DNA of 12,038 bases, from assembly GCA_023415815.1 (NCBI GenBank), contig JAEZJL010000202.1:1-12038 (forward strand), given 5' to 3'. Below are positions 1 to 7,799 of the stretch, piece by piece. Every line of letters starts with the position of its first letter. The first letter of the stretch is position 1. This DNA comes from Bacillota bacterium (GTDB lineage Bacteria > Bacillota > Clostridia > Acetivibrionales > DTU013). The notes below the pieces were generated by a model. It was not told the origin of the DNA. It did not search any database and saw nothing but the letters and a program-made list of their open reading frames with translations. The position numbers were made by a program, and so were the translations under genes.

Positions 1-1020
1 GTTGTTGTCGTCCCATCGCCGAGCTGGCCATAATTGTTATATCCCCATGCCCAGACCGTTCCATCATTTTTCAGTGCAAGGCTGTGGTTTAACCCTCCAG
101 TGACAGCAGTAATTCCACTTAATCCACTTACCTGTATTGCTTTCATCCTGATTGTCGTCGTACCATCGCCAAGCTGATAAAGACTATTGCCACCCCAAGC
201 CCAGACTGTACCGTCATTCTTAACCGCCAGGCCATGACTAATCCCCGCTCCGATAGCTGCAATACCACTCAATCCAGCTACCTGCACCACCGTGTCCCTT
301 TTTTCATCCGAACCGTCGCCTATTTGGCCAGCATAGTTCTCTCCCCAAGCCCAAACCGTACCGTCATTCTTCAATGCGAGTTGAAAACCTGCACCTCCCG
401 CAATGGCGGTTATATTACTTAACCCACTTACTTGCATTGCTATTGTAGCGTTTGAAAGTTGAGAGTAACCGAGAAGGCCATAACCAGCATATCCGCATGC
501 CCAGACTGTACCGTTATTCTTTAGCGCCAAACTGTAATATTGTCCTGCTACAATAGCTCTCACTCCACTCAACCCGTATACCTGTACTGCAGTACTTCTA
601 CTTATTTGCGTAGAGTCGCCAAGTTGACCATTATAGTTATAGCCCCATGCCCAAACCGTTCCATCATTCTTTAATGCAAGGCTATGGTCATACCCACATG
701 CAATGGCGATTATTCCGCTCAATCCGCTTACCTGTACCGCTGTGGTTTTATCTGCTGTCGTACCGTCGCCTAACTGGCCATTAAGGTTATACCCCCATGC
801 CCAAACCGTACCGTCGTTCTTCAATGCCAGACTATGACATGCTCCTGTTGCTATATCAGTTATACCACTCAACCCGCTTACCTGAACCGCTGTGGTTTTA
901 TTTGCTGTCGTACCGTCGCCAAGCTGGCCATAATTATTTCTTCCCCATGCCCAGACCGTTCCATCGTTCTTTATCGCTAAGCAATGATCGCTTTTCGTTG
1001 CAACTTTAACAAATACATCC
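1..1020 (-). repeat. In-frame 150-base tandem repeat encoding RCC1 units
   Basis: The codons for the VWAWG motif recur at exact 150-base steps: the CCAGAC or CCAAAC hexamer starts at plus-strand positions 51, 201, 351, 501, 651, 801 and 951. Each unit encodes 50 residues, and no insertion or deletion breaks the register over seven copies. The copies differ at many third positions and at some amino acids, so the array is not a very recent amplification. The copy around 501 is the most divergent. Confidence 0.9.
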
Positions 1021-1124
1021 TTATTATCTGCAAATACATACGTTGTCTTAAGTAATAACATAGTAAATACAAAAAATATTAGAATAACAGATATGTATTT
1101 ATATTTTTTCCTTTTATTATTCAT
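1..1124 (-). CDS. Secreted RCC1-repeat (beta-propeller) protein, 3' end outside window
   Basis: The frame is open from an ATG at 1124 to the window edge (374 codons visible), so the C-terminus is missing. The start is supported by AAGGAG at 1134-1139, nine bases upstream. The N-terminus has several Lys/Arg, a hydrophobic stretch and a likely cleavage after TTYVFA near residue 32, which indicates export. The rest is a run of about 50-residue units containing NDGTVWAWG, QLGDGTT and VSGLSGI, the pattern of bacterial RCC1 repeats, which fold as blades of a beta-propeller. Seven TVWAWG-type motifs are visible. The unit around 440-600 has drifted (WACG for WAWG, LLGYSQL for QLGDGTT). Bacterial secreted RCC1 proteins are mostly of unknown function and are thought to mediate binding; no enzyme motif is visible. 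It has its own candidate promoter and lies after the glucanase terminator, so it is probably not in the same transcript. Confidence 0.9.
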   Translation of the reverse strand, partial: MNNKRKKYKYISVILIFFVFTMLLLKTTYVFADNKDVFVKVATKSDHCLAIKNDGTVWAWGRNNYGQLGDGTTANKTTAVQVSGLSGITDIATGACHSLALKNDGTVWAWGYNLNGQLGDGTTADKTTAVQVSGLSGIIAIACGYDHSLALKNDGTVWAWGYNYNGQLGDSTQISRSTAVQVYGLSGVRAIVAGQYYSLALKNNGTVWACGYAGYGLLGYSQLSNATIAMQVSGLSNITAIAGGAGFQLALKNDGTVWAWGENYAGQIGDGSDEKRDTVVQVAGLSGIAAIGAGISHGLAVKNDGTVWAWGGNSLYQLGDGTTTIRMKAIQVSGLSGITAVTGGLNHSLALKNDGTVWAWGYNNYGQLGDGTTT

Positions 1125-1166
1125 ATTTATATACTCCTTGAAAATTTATCAATATATATATTTGAA

Positions 1167-1195
1167 ATTATATACTATATTTTATTACTTTTCCA
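1167..1195 (-). promoter_or_regulatory. Candidate sigma-A promoter of the RCC1-repeat gene
   Basis: On the minus strand a perfect -10 TATAAT (1172 to 1167) is preceded at 17 bases by TGGAAA (1195 to 1190), a four-of-six match to TTGACA. Transcription would begin near 1160 and give a leader of about 36 bases ending in the AAGGAG site. An alternative in the same DNA is TTGTCT (1200 to 1195) with TAGTAT (1177 to 1172), also at 17 bases. The region is very AT-rich, so chance matches are likely and the choice between the two is uncertain. Confidence 0.4.
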
Positions 1196-1420
1196 GACAA
1201 TAAAGTATCTTTTATCTATTTTTATGACATATCAAAACTTTTAGTATACAAAACATGGTAGGCGTCGCTAGTAAAGAAAATGTAAATATAAGAACAGAAT
1301 ACTTAATCATTGGTAATTTTTTTAAGAAGAGATTGAAAATATAAAATTTATTGGTCGGAAGCAATCCACATATAACCAGAAGTAGCAATTGAACAGGTAA
1401 ATACTTGACCAGTTAAAATT
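1196..1420. other. AT-rich intergenic spacer, nothing recognised
   Basis: This stretch lies between the RCC1-gene promoter and the glucanase terminator. I see no open frame with a ribosome binding site, no tRNA-like fold and no repeat shared with the rest of the window. It is strongly AT-rich and may hold only upstream promoter sequence. Confidence 0.5.
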
Positions 1421-1453
1421 CAAAAAAAGGCAACCACCGTTTAGTGATTGCCT
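1421..1453 (-). terminator. Rho-independent terminator of the glucanase gene
   Basis: Read on the minus strand, AGGCAATCAC (1453 to 1444) pairs with GTGGTTGCCT (1437 to 1428) around a six-base loop, with one C/A mismatch in a ten-base stem. A run of T follows directly (1428 to 1422). It lies about 50 bases after the stop codon of the glucanase and is the expected intrinsic terminator for that transcript. Confidence 0.87.
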
Positions 1454-1504
1454 GATGAAAATTATCAAATTATAGTTCCTCTATTATTTTTTCTGTATAT
1501 GAAC

Positions 1505-4500
1505 CTAGCGTGTCACCTCAACCAGTTTGACATTGTCGATGTAGACATCATATGGGGTAGATAATGTTTGATCGCTGCTATCCCTTCCCAGCCCGAACAT
1601 GAATTTATAGCTGCCTCCGGTCGTCACATTGATAATAGCATCATAAGTTTTCATAGTGTCGTCAACCGTGAAGCTTTGTCTGGGAGCGCCGGAATCTGTA
1701 AGCTCAACATATACCGGCCTCTCCGTCTCCGACCTCATATCAAACGAGATTTCATATGTGCCTGCGGGGACGGCAACCCCATTCTGGAATAACTGTATAT
1801 GCCACCATTCCCAGCCGACCTGTGTCACAGTCGCTTTTACAACTCCTCCGGTTACTTCGAAGTTCGCCATACCAGCCCACTGCTCATATTGACCCTGATT
1901 ATGAGTCAGCCATATAGCGCCAATAGTTGTAGTGGTGAATGTCCCGTCTACGATGAGATTCTCTCCGACCTCCACCCATGGGGCTTCTATTGCCTGCACA
2001 AGCGTTGCACCAGCAAAGCCATCAGCTTCTATAGTAATAGTATAGTTGCCGGCTATCGGGAATTTGCCGGCGTCGATTACAATTATCCCGCTTCCGGTCG
2101 TATACATACTCTCATCTACAATTGTAGCGTTTACTTTAACTTTTGAAATTGCATTTCTCCAATCTTCATTATCGGCGAAAGTGATGGTAATATCCTGTCC
2201 TACAGTATTATTCGTGATATCGGCCGATAAAACGGGGGCCTTTTCCTTCACTTCAATCAGCTTGACATTGTCAATAAATATATTGTACGGAACCGATAAT
2301 GTTTGATCGCTTCCATCCCTTCCCAGGCCGAACATGAACTTAAAACTGCCTCCGGTCGTCACATTGATAATAGCCTCATAAGTTTTCATGGTGTCGTCAA
2401 CCGTGAAACTTTGCCTGGGAGCGCCGGAATCTGAAAGCTCAACATATACCGGCCTCTCCGCCTCCGACCTCATGTCGAATGAGATTTTATAAGCGCCTGC
2501 GGGGACGGCGACCCCATTCTGGAATAACTGTATATGCCACCACTCCCAGCCGACCTGGGTCACGATTGCTTTTGCAACTCCCTCAACCACTTCAAAATTC
2601 GCCATACCGGCCCATTGATCATATTGACCCTGATTATGCGTCAGCCATATAGCTCCAAAAGTTGTTGTAGTGGTGAATGTCCCGTCTACAATGAGATTTT
2701 CCCCGACCTCTTCCCAGACCTTTCCGGACCTTATGGTTTGGAGTACCTGGGCGCTATAATATCCTTCCGCCTCAACAACTATAGTATAATCTCTGGCTGC
2801 CGGGAACTGATCTGCATCAATCTTCAGGTTGCCTTCGGAAATATCGTATGAGCCTTCCGCCAGTTTTGCCCCGTCGACTTTAACCGCTGTTATTGCTTCT
2901 CTCCAATCAGCATCATCTGTAAAAGTAATGTCTATATCTTTTCCTGTTAAGTTATCCGTTGTATCGGCTGTAAGCGCCGGAGCATTTTCTACCACTACCT
3001 CTTTGATTGATACATCGTCAATATATAATGTATGAGCTCCGGCCGGAGTAACATAGCTCCCGTTTGTAACATTACCGATAAGGAAGTTGAGCTTGAAGGC
3101 TGTATCTGACGCCGGGACGGTAAGATAATACTTATAAACAGCGGCCTCATCGGATGTGATATTAAACTTTACGCTTTCATTACCCTTGTAGCCCGTAAAT
3201 TCTACCTGTATGGGCCTTTCAACTGTAGACCACGCCTTCAGGCTCAGTTCGTAGTTTTTATCCTTTTCTACCTGTACCCCGTTCTGTAGGAACTGAATGG
3301 ACCAATTATTTGGGCCTTTGCCTGAGATATCGATTTTGGCAGTCCCGTCTTCAACATTAAAGGTGGCCGCTCCGCCATCACCATACCACAAGGACCAGTT
3401 CGACTCGCCCTGGGACATATCCCCGTTCTTTACAAGGTTGCCGTCATTGGCAAGAATGTCCTGCGTAATTTTAACATCAGCGTATCCCTCAGCCTTGATG
3501 ACTATATTGTAGCTTTTCGCCGCAGTGAACACATCCGCTGCGATCGCCAGCGTCCCAACTGCTAGGGTATATTTTTCAGAAGCCAATTCCTCACCGTCAA
3601 CTTCTATTTTCTGAACTGCCTCTCTCCATTCTTCATTTTCTCCAAACACGAGGTCTACAGGCTGGCCCACTCTGTTGTTCGTACTATCCAATGCAAAGCT
3701 GGGCGGACGTTTCACAGGAGCATCCTTTACCTCCAGCACGACATTGTCTATGTATACATCCCCGATTTCCGCATCTGCCGTATTCCCCATCAGGAATTTT
3801 AGCGCCAGTATTTCATCGGCGGTTATATTGAAGACATATGAAAATTTGTTGGATTCTGTTGTCAGCTGCAGCAAGCCCGTATCAAACAGTCTCAAATTGT
3901 CTTCATTTTCCAGCGTAACCCGAATATCACGGTTTACTGAAGCCCTGGCATCAAATGAAAGCACATATTCCATCCCTCTTGAAAACTGCATATTGCCCTG
4001 ATTAAACATGATACTGTGAGGCGGCGTCCCCAAATTAGTGATTGCAATTTTTGCTTCGCCGTTCACTACCGAGAAGTTAGCCACGCCACCTTCAATAGCA
4101 TAGGTTTCCCACCTGTTGAGTCCCAGTATAAAGTCGCCGTTTTTCAAGGGATACAGGTCAACGCCACTGTAATTCTTGGTAGTTGATATCAGCGATACAT
4201 CGTCAATATAAACATCCTTATCATTGCCGCCCAGCATAAATACCAACTGCGATTCATTGTCTGTGGCAGCTTCCATATTAAACGGTATTGCAAATGTCTG
4301 CATGGCTTCCGTAAGGGTTATTTGCTGCCCCGCTAAATAACTTATGGCTCCATCCTTGCTTACTATTTTTACCTCAATTGACCTTCCGGCTGCAGCCCTT
4401 GCCCTGAAAGTCAGCCTGTATTCTATGCCGTTTTCGAGCTGTATACCCTTCTGGTCCACCGTCAGAGCGTCTGTGGAAGCTCCGCCGTCTGTGATATCAA

Positions 4501-7345
4501 TGGTCAGTTCCCTGGTGTTTTCGGGGACTTTCACTTCTGCGGCCGCTCCCGACTTGGTCACGTTCCAATAGGCAAGTCTGTCCATGGTCCTTTTGTCAAA
4601 GGCTCCGTTGGATACGCGGTTCCCGCTTGCCGGCAGCGGATTCTTAGAAGCATTTAGATCATTGTCAGGCGGATCTATTTCTTCAACCCTGACATTTCCA
4701 ATCCAAACCGGTCCGGTATCAGTCCCGCAGTTAAATTCTATACGGGTCAGGATATCGGAACTTCCTGACATTTTAAACTTATGTTCAAAATGCTTGAAAT
4801 CGGTCGTCAGATTCTCTGTATATGCCCCGGAATATTTACCCCATCCCGCAGTGGGTCCCCCGCTCAAGTCGGCTCCCAGTGTCCTTGTCTTGTCCGCTTT
4901 GGCGTCAAAAGAGAACTTGTACCACCTGCCCTTGCCCAGGGTGGTAAGCTGCTCCAGTTGCAGGGAATAAGGTTGTGCACCTCTGTTAGTCACATTGATC
5001 TTCGCATATTTTTTCCCGTCAATTGTATCAACGGTTGTAGTAGCTACTCCTCCAAAATTTGCGTTATGGACGAAGTTCCAGCCGCTGCCGAATTCGGCAT
5101 CAACACCCTCGGCATTATCTCTTATACCCATGCTGTAATCCACATCATTTACGAGGTTGCCGGTTGCGTCAGGCTGTCTTGCGCCTTCAGGCAGCGGATC
5201 GATAGATACTACCTGCTCCACGGGTGTTTTATACGGCCTTCCTGTCAACTCATATACTCTTACATAATCCACTTCCATATGCGTGGGGAACATGCTATCT
5301 TCCGGAACCAGTCCTCCGTCAAAATTACCTCCTATGGCAAGGTTGAGCATCAGGTAGAACTTCTGGTCAAAGGGCGCAGGGTAGGCAAACTTCTCTTTAT
5401 CATCGTTTTGTGTATCCCAGTCATTCTGAGTCTTATACAGGTTCCCATCTACATACCATCTGAATTCTCCCGGCTCCCACTCAACCGAATAGGTATGGAA
5501 TTGCTCTATAGTCTGCCCTACCGAAAACTTATATTTTTCTCCCCCCAGTGAATGTGTGTTGTTCGGCCATGCTCCTCCATAGTGCAGAGTTCCGTATGCT
5601 TCATCGGGAATCCTGCCTTTTGCCTCCATAATATCTATTTCTCCGGAGGCCGCCCATCCGCCATATACTCCGTCCGTCGGCATCATCCAGAACGCGGGCC
5701 AGAAGCCTTGTCCCAAGGGCAGCTTGATGCGCGCCTCAAACTTGCCGTATTTCCAATCGGCTTTGGAGAAAAGCTTTGCGGAAGTATAATCACAACCTTT
5801 GTAGCTCTCCTTTTTCGCTTCTATTACGAGTTTGCCGTCCTCTATGACCGCATTTTCCGGCTTGTAATACTGTTTTTCGAGGTTTCCGAAGCCGTCGCCG
5901 AAGTTTTCAAGTCTCCATTTGGTATCGTCAAGGGTCGTACCGCTGAACTCATCATTCCAAACCATAGTCCAATCAGACTGTGCAGGCGGGGGATTTCCGC
6001 CGTTGTTGCCGCTGTTTCCGGTGCCACCGCTGCTTCCGCCGGGGCCCGTCTGGGCGCCGCCTATATTTGCGGTTATACCGGGAGCTATATTTGTGTTGGA
6101 CGGTTTCGGGCCGATGACTACATCACTCGCGTTTATATTGGCCGTAGTAATCTTTCCCTGACCGCTTACGGTGACGGCTGCATTTGCCGTTAAGGTGCCT
6201 ATTGTCGCGCCCTGCGCTATTTGTACACTCGAGCCCGCGGCGCCGCTTGCTATATTAAGGCTGGAGACCGTACCGCCGGCAACCTGTACCGATACGCCGG
6301 GAACTTGTATATCTACCGATACAAAATCTCCGTCCAGCACTATCTGCTGGCCTGAGGCAACTTCTATTATTTCGACCTTGCCGAATCCGCCGCCGGATAG
6401 GCCTTCCTCCTCCAGTTTGGCGCCGGAGTTAAGCTGTACGTTGGCTACGGTGGTGGTTCCCTTCGCTACTATTCTTACCTTACCGTCCTTTTTCTCTATG
6501 ACTATGTCGCCCAGCGCAGCATTCTCAAGCACTATGCTGTTTTCACCGCCGCCGTTGACAAATGTTTTACCCTTGACGGTAACATTACTGAGGGTCACAT
6601 TTCCCTGGCCTATACCTTCGGAAAGATACAGGTTTCCGCTTATGACCGTATCCTTGAGCACGGTTCCGCCAGCCCCTACTATGACGCTGCCGTCCACATC
6701 CGCCTCGGAGTATGTGCCTTCAACCGGATAAAACTGTTTGACCGCTCTATCCAGTATGGATATAAGCTCAGCCCTTGTTATGCCCTTCTTTGGGTGGAAA
6801 TGATTGTCATATCCCGTCATATACCCTTTTGCGTTCAGGACGGCAACAGCGTCCTTCGCATAGGAGGTGATTTCTTCGCTGTCGTCAAAGGCTGCCGCAC
6901 TTTGTGCTGCCGAATCGTCAAGCTTTAACACTGTTTTGAGTATAAATGCGGCGTCCTGCCTGGTTAATTTATCATCCGGGCCAAGAATATTGTTTCCGTA
7001 TCCCGTTATATAGCCGGCCTCTTTTGCTATCGCCGTCTGAGCGGCGTACCATGCTCCCGCCTCAACATCGGAAAAATTGACGTCGCTCTTTTCCGAAAAG
7101 CCTAAGAGCTTGTTTATTGCGGTACAGAATTCCGCCCTCGTGATACCCGAGTCAGGCCTGAATAAGCCCATATCTCCTGAAATCACGCCCTTATCGGCCC
7201 ACTTAAGTATGCTGGCTTCCGCCCAATGCCCCTGTACGTCGCTGAAGCCGTCTGTGCCGGTCGAAGCGGAGACCGTCTGGAACATCATGCAAAACAGCAT
7301 GACGACCGCAACCAGGACTGCCGTTATCTTTCTCAACCTTGTCAC
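1505..7345 (-). CDS. Cell-surface multimodular GH16 beta-1,3(4)-glucanase with SLH anchor
   Basis: A 1946-residue secreted enzyme predicted to cleave beta-1,3- or mixed-linkage glucan (laminarin, lichenan) at the cell surface. Residues 1-28 are a signal peptide. Three SLH repeats follow (about 32-83, 88-142 and 151-206), with TRAE in the first and third and TRQD in the second; SLH repeats bind secondary cell-wall polymer. Residues 206-430 are rich in short beta-strand repeats and resemble the CBM54 module at this place in Clostridium thermocellum Lic16A. A Gly/Ser/Asn/Pro linker leads to GH16 (about 457-700), with GEIDIMEA giving nucleophile E569, D571 and acid/base E574; the extra Met is the beta-bulge form typical of laminarinases. 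Six CBM4/9-like modules follow (about 725-890, 897-1055, 1058-1206, 1300-1450, 1546-1699, 1792-1944). DUF1533-like domains lie at about 1210-1298, 1454-1540 and 1702-1787. The start is GTG with AAGGGGG eight bases upstream. It has its own promoter and terminator. Substrate preference is inferred. Confidence 0.93.
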   Translation of the reverse strand: MTRLRKITAVLVAVVMLFCMMFQTVSASTGTDGFSDVQGHWAEASILKWADKGVISGDMGLFRPDSGITRAEFCTAINKLLGFSEKSDVNFSDVEAGAWYAAQTAIAKEAGYITGYGNNILGPDDKLTRQDAAFILKTVLKLDDSAAQSAAAFDDSEEITSYAKDAVAVLNAKGYMTGYDNHFHPKKGITRAELISILDRAVKQFYPVEGTYSEADVDGSVIVGAGGTVLKDTVISGNLYLSEGIGQGNVTLSNVTVKGKTFVNGGGENSIVLENAALGDIVIEKKDGKVRIVAKGTTTVANVQLNSGAKLEEEGLSGGGFGKVEIIEVASGQQIVLDGDFVSVDIQVPGVSVQVAGGTVSSLNIASGAAGSSVQIAQGATIGTLTANAAVTVSGQGKITTANINASDVVIGPKPSNTNIAPGITANIGGAQTGPGGSSGGTGNSGNNGGNPPPAQSDWTMVWNDEFSGTTLDDTKWRLENFGDGFGNLEKQYYKPENAVIEDGKLVIEAKKESYKGCDYTSAKLFSKADWKYGKFEARIKLPLGQGFWPAFWMMPTDGVYGGWAASGEIDIMEAKGRIPDEAYGTLHYGGAWPNNTHSLGGEKYKFSVGQTIEQFHTYSVEWEPGEFRWYVDGNLYKTQNDWDTQNDDKEKFAYPAPFDQKFYLMLNLAIGGNFDGGLVPEDSMFPTHMEVDYVRVYELTGRPYKTPVEQVVSIDPLPEGARQPDATGNLVNDVDYSMGIRDNAEGVDAEFGSGWNFVHNANFGGVATTTVDTIDGKKYAKINVTNRGAQPYSLQLEQLTTLGKGRWYKFSFDAKADKTRTLGADLSGGPTAGWGKYSGAYTENLTTDFKHFEHKFKMSGSSDILTRIEFNCGTDTGPVWIGNVRVEEIDPPDNDLNASKNPLPASGNRVSNGAFDKRTMDRLAYWNVTKSGAAAEVKVPENTRELTIDITDGGASTDALTVDQKGIQLENGIEYRLTFRARAAAGRSIEVKIVSKDGAISYLAGQQITLTEAMQTFAIPFNMEAATDNESQLVFMLGGNDKDVYIDDVSLISTTKNYSGVDLYPLKNGDFILGLNRWETYAIEGGVANFSVVNGEAKIAITNLGTPPHSIMFNQGNMQFSRGMEYVLSFDARASVNRDIRVTLENEDNLRLFDTGLLQLTTESNKFSYVFNITADEILALKFLMGNTADAEIGDVYIDNVVLEVKDAPVKRPPSFALDSTNNRVGQPVDLVFGENEEWREAVQKIEVDGEELASEKYTLAVGTLAIAADVFTAAKSYNIVIKAEGYADVKITQDILANDGNLVKNGDMSQGESNWSLWYGDGGAATFNVEDGTAKIDISGKGPNNWSIQFLQNGVQVEKDKNYELSLKAWSTVERPIQVEFTGYKGNESVKFNITSDEAAVYKYYLTVPASDTAFKLNFLIGNVTNGSYVTPAGAHTLYIDDVSIKEVVVENAPALTADTTDNLTGKDIDITFTDDADWREAITAVKVDGAKLAEGSYDISEGNLKIDADQFPAARDYTIVVEAEGYYSAQVLQTIRSGKVWEEVGENLIVDGTFTTTTTFGAIWLTHNQGQYDQWAGMANFEVVEGVAKAIVTQVGWEWWHIQLFQNGVAVPAGAYKISFDMRSEAERPVYVELSDSGAPRQSFTVDDTMKTYEAIINVTTGGSFKFMFGLGRDGSDQTLSVPYNIFIDNVKLIEVKEKAPVLSADITNNTVGQDITITFADNEDWRNAISKVKVNATIVDESMYTTGSGIIVIDAGKFPIAGNYTITIEADGFAGATLVQAIEAPWVEVGENLIVDGTFTTTTIGAIWLTHNQGQYEQWAGMANFEVTGGVVKATVTQVGWEWWHIQLFQNGVAVPAGTYEISFDMRSETERPVYVELTDSGAPRQSFTVDDTMKTYDAIINVTTGGSYKFMFGLGRDSSDQTLSTPYDVYIDNVKLVEVTR
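1514..2710 (-). repeat. Near-identical duplicated CBM4/9 module (copies 1514-1972 and 2249-2710)
   Basis: The last two carbohydrate-binding modules of the glucanase, from EVGENLIVDG to the closing DNVKL-EV, differ at roughly 20 of about 153 residues by eye, plus one Thr codon present only in the upstream copy. Long stretches of DNA are also the same, for example the part encoding the SGAPRQSFTVDD motif. The DUF1533-like segment between them (about 1985-2240) is only about half identical to the equivalent segment before the other copy, so similarity drops sharply at the module border. The pair is a recent CBM duplication or a gene-conversion tract. Confidence 0.9.
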
Positions 7346-7353
7346 TTGCTTTT

Positions 7354-7360
7354 CCCCCTT
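7354..7360 (-). promoter_or_regulatory. Ribosome binding site that fixes the GTG start of the glucanase
   Basis: AAGGGGG on the minus strand ends eight bases before the GTG at 7345 to 7343. The first codons give MTRLRKITAVLVAVVMLF, a complete signal peptide with a basic N-region. No in-frame ATG would keep this basic region, so the GTG is the convincing start. Confidence 0.8.
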
Positions 7361-7392
7361 AATTTATAATATTTTATTGCACGCTGAAATAC

Positions 7393-7410
7393 CTGTGTAA
7401 GTAAACACAG
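7393..7410 (-). promoter_or_regulatory. Dyad in the leader of the glucanase gene
   Basis: CTGTGT (7393-7398) and ACACAG (7405-7410) form a perfect six-base inverted repeat with a six-base centre. It sits between the candidate promoter (7434-7462) and the ribosome binding site, about 17 to 34 bases into the predicted transcript. It could be an operator for a dimeric regulator or a short leader hairpin. It does not match a catabolite-repression cre box, and no T run follows, so it is not a terminator. Confidence 0.4.
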
Positions 7411-7433
7411 AGATAGAAACCCAGAATGCCCAA

Positions 7434-7462
7434 ATTATAGTTTATTGTGTCGAGAGATACAA
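7434..7462 (-). promoter_or_regulatory. Candidate sigma-A promoter of the glucanase gene
   Basis: On the minus strand TTGTAT (7462 to 7457) and a perfect TATAAT (7439 to 7434) are spaced by 17 bases. Transcription would start near 7427, leaving a leader of about 80 bases that contains the CTGTGT/ACACAG dyad and the AAGGGGG ribosome binding site. A promoter is needed here because a terminator closes the upstream transcription unit at 7733-7763. Confidence 0.6.
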
Positions 7463-7507
7463 TATAATCAATTTACATTATTTATTAAATTTTTTACCAC
7501 GTTCTAT

Positions 7508-7720
7508 GGGACAGTTCAGTACTGCGAAAATAATATACGGAAATGCTGAACGACATCTCCTTAATGAGGGACAGTTCCGTAAAATAGTTCCGTAAAATAG
7601 CCAAAAGATCAGTACCAAACGTGGTCAGTTCGGCTCTTTAATGGGGGGACAGTTCTGTAAAATATAAACGGGGACAGTTCTGCAAAATGAAATGTAAAAG
7701 GGGGACAGTTCTGCAAAATA
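7508..7720. repeat. Cluster of five GGGACAGTTC direct repeats
   Basis: The ten-mer GGGACAGTTC occurs five times in the same direction, starting at 7508, 7568, 7646, 7671 and 7702. The last four extend to a shared form, GGGACAGTTCYGYAAAATR. Copies two and three also share TTAATG just upstream, and a partial extra copy, TTCCGTAAAATAG, lies at 7588-7600. Spacing is irregular (60, 78, 25 and 31 bases), which excludes a CRISPR array. The stretch lies between a terminator and a promoter and has no supported gene. Similar GGGGACAGT-type motifs are, to my knowledge, scattered in many bacterial genomes near mobile-element remnants, but no transposase is present here. Confidence 0.8.
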
Positions 7721-7732
7721 AGCAAAAGCTAA

Positions 7733-7763
7733 TAAAAAGGCTTCCAACATTCGAAGCCTTTCT
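7733..7763 (-). terminator. Rho-independent terminator after the solute-binding protein gene
   Basis: On the minus strand AAAGGCTTC (7761 to 7753) pairs perfectly with GAAGCCTTT (7744 to 7736) around an eight-base loop, and the T run extends to about 7734. It lies 37 bases past the stop codon at 7800 and closes the kinase, regulator and binding-protein transcription unit. Confidence 0.88.
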
Positions 7764-7799
7764 GGAAAAGTCATATTAAAATATTACTGCTGAAAAACA

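Noticed and set aside
234..1009. Plus-strand open frames over the RCC1 gene
   Set aside because: They are antisense to a clear RCC1 repeat frame, and their repeated composition simply mirrors the 150-base repeat.
4781..6193. Long plus-strand open frames of 256 and 213 codons
   Set aside because: They lie antisense to the GH16 and CBM54-like coding region, have no recognisable domain or convincing ribosome binding site, and are explained by codon bias of the real minus-strand gene.
7393..7410. Catabolite-repression (cre) box in the glucanase leader
   Set aside because: The dyad lacks the central CG and the TGNAA/TTNCA half-sites of the cre consensus.
7508..7720. Possible CRISPR array
   Set aside because: The repeats are short, the spacing is irregular (25 to 78 bases), intervening DNA shares partial repeat sequence, and no cas gene is present.
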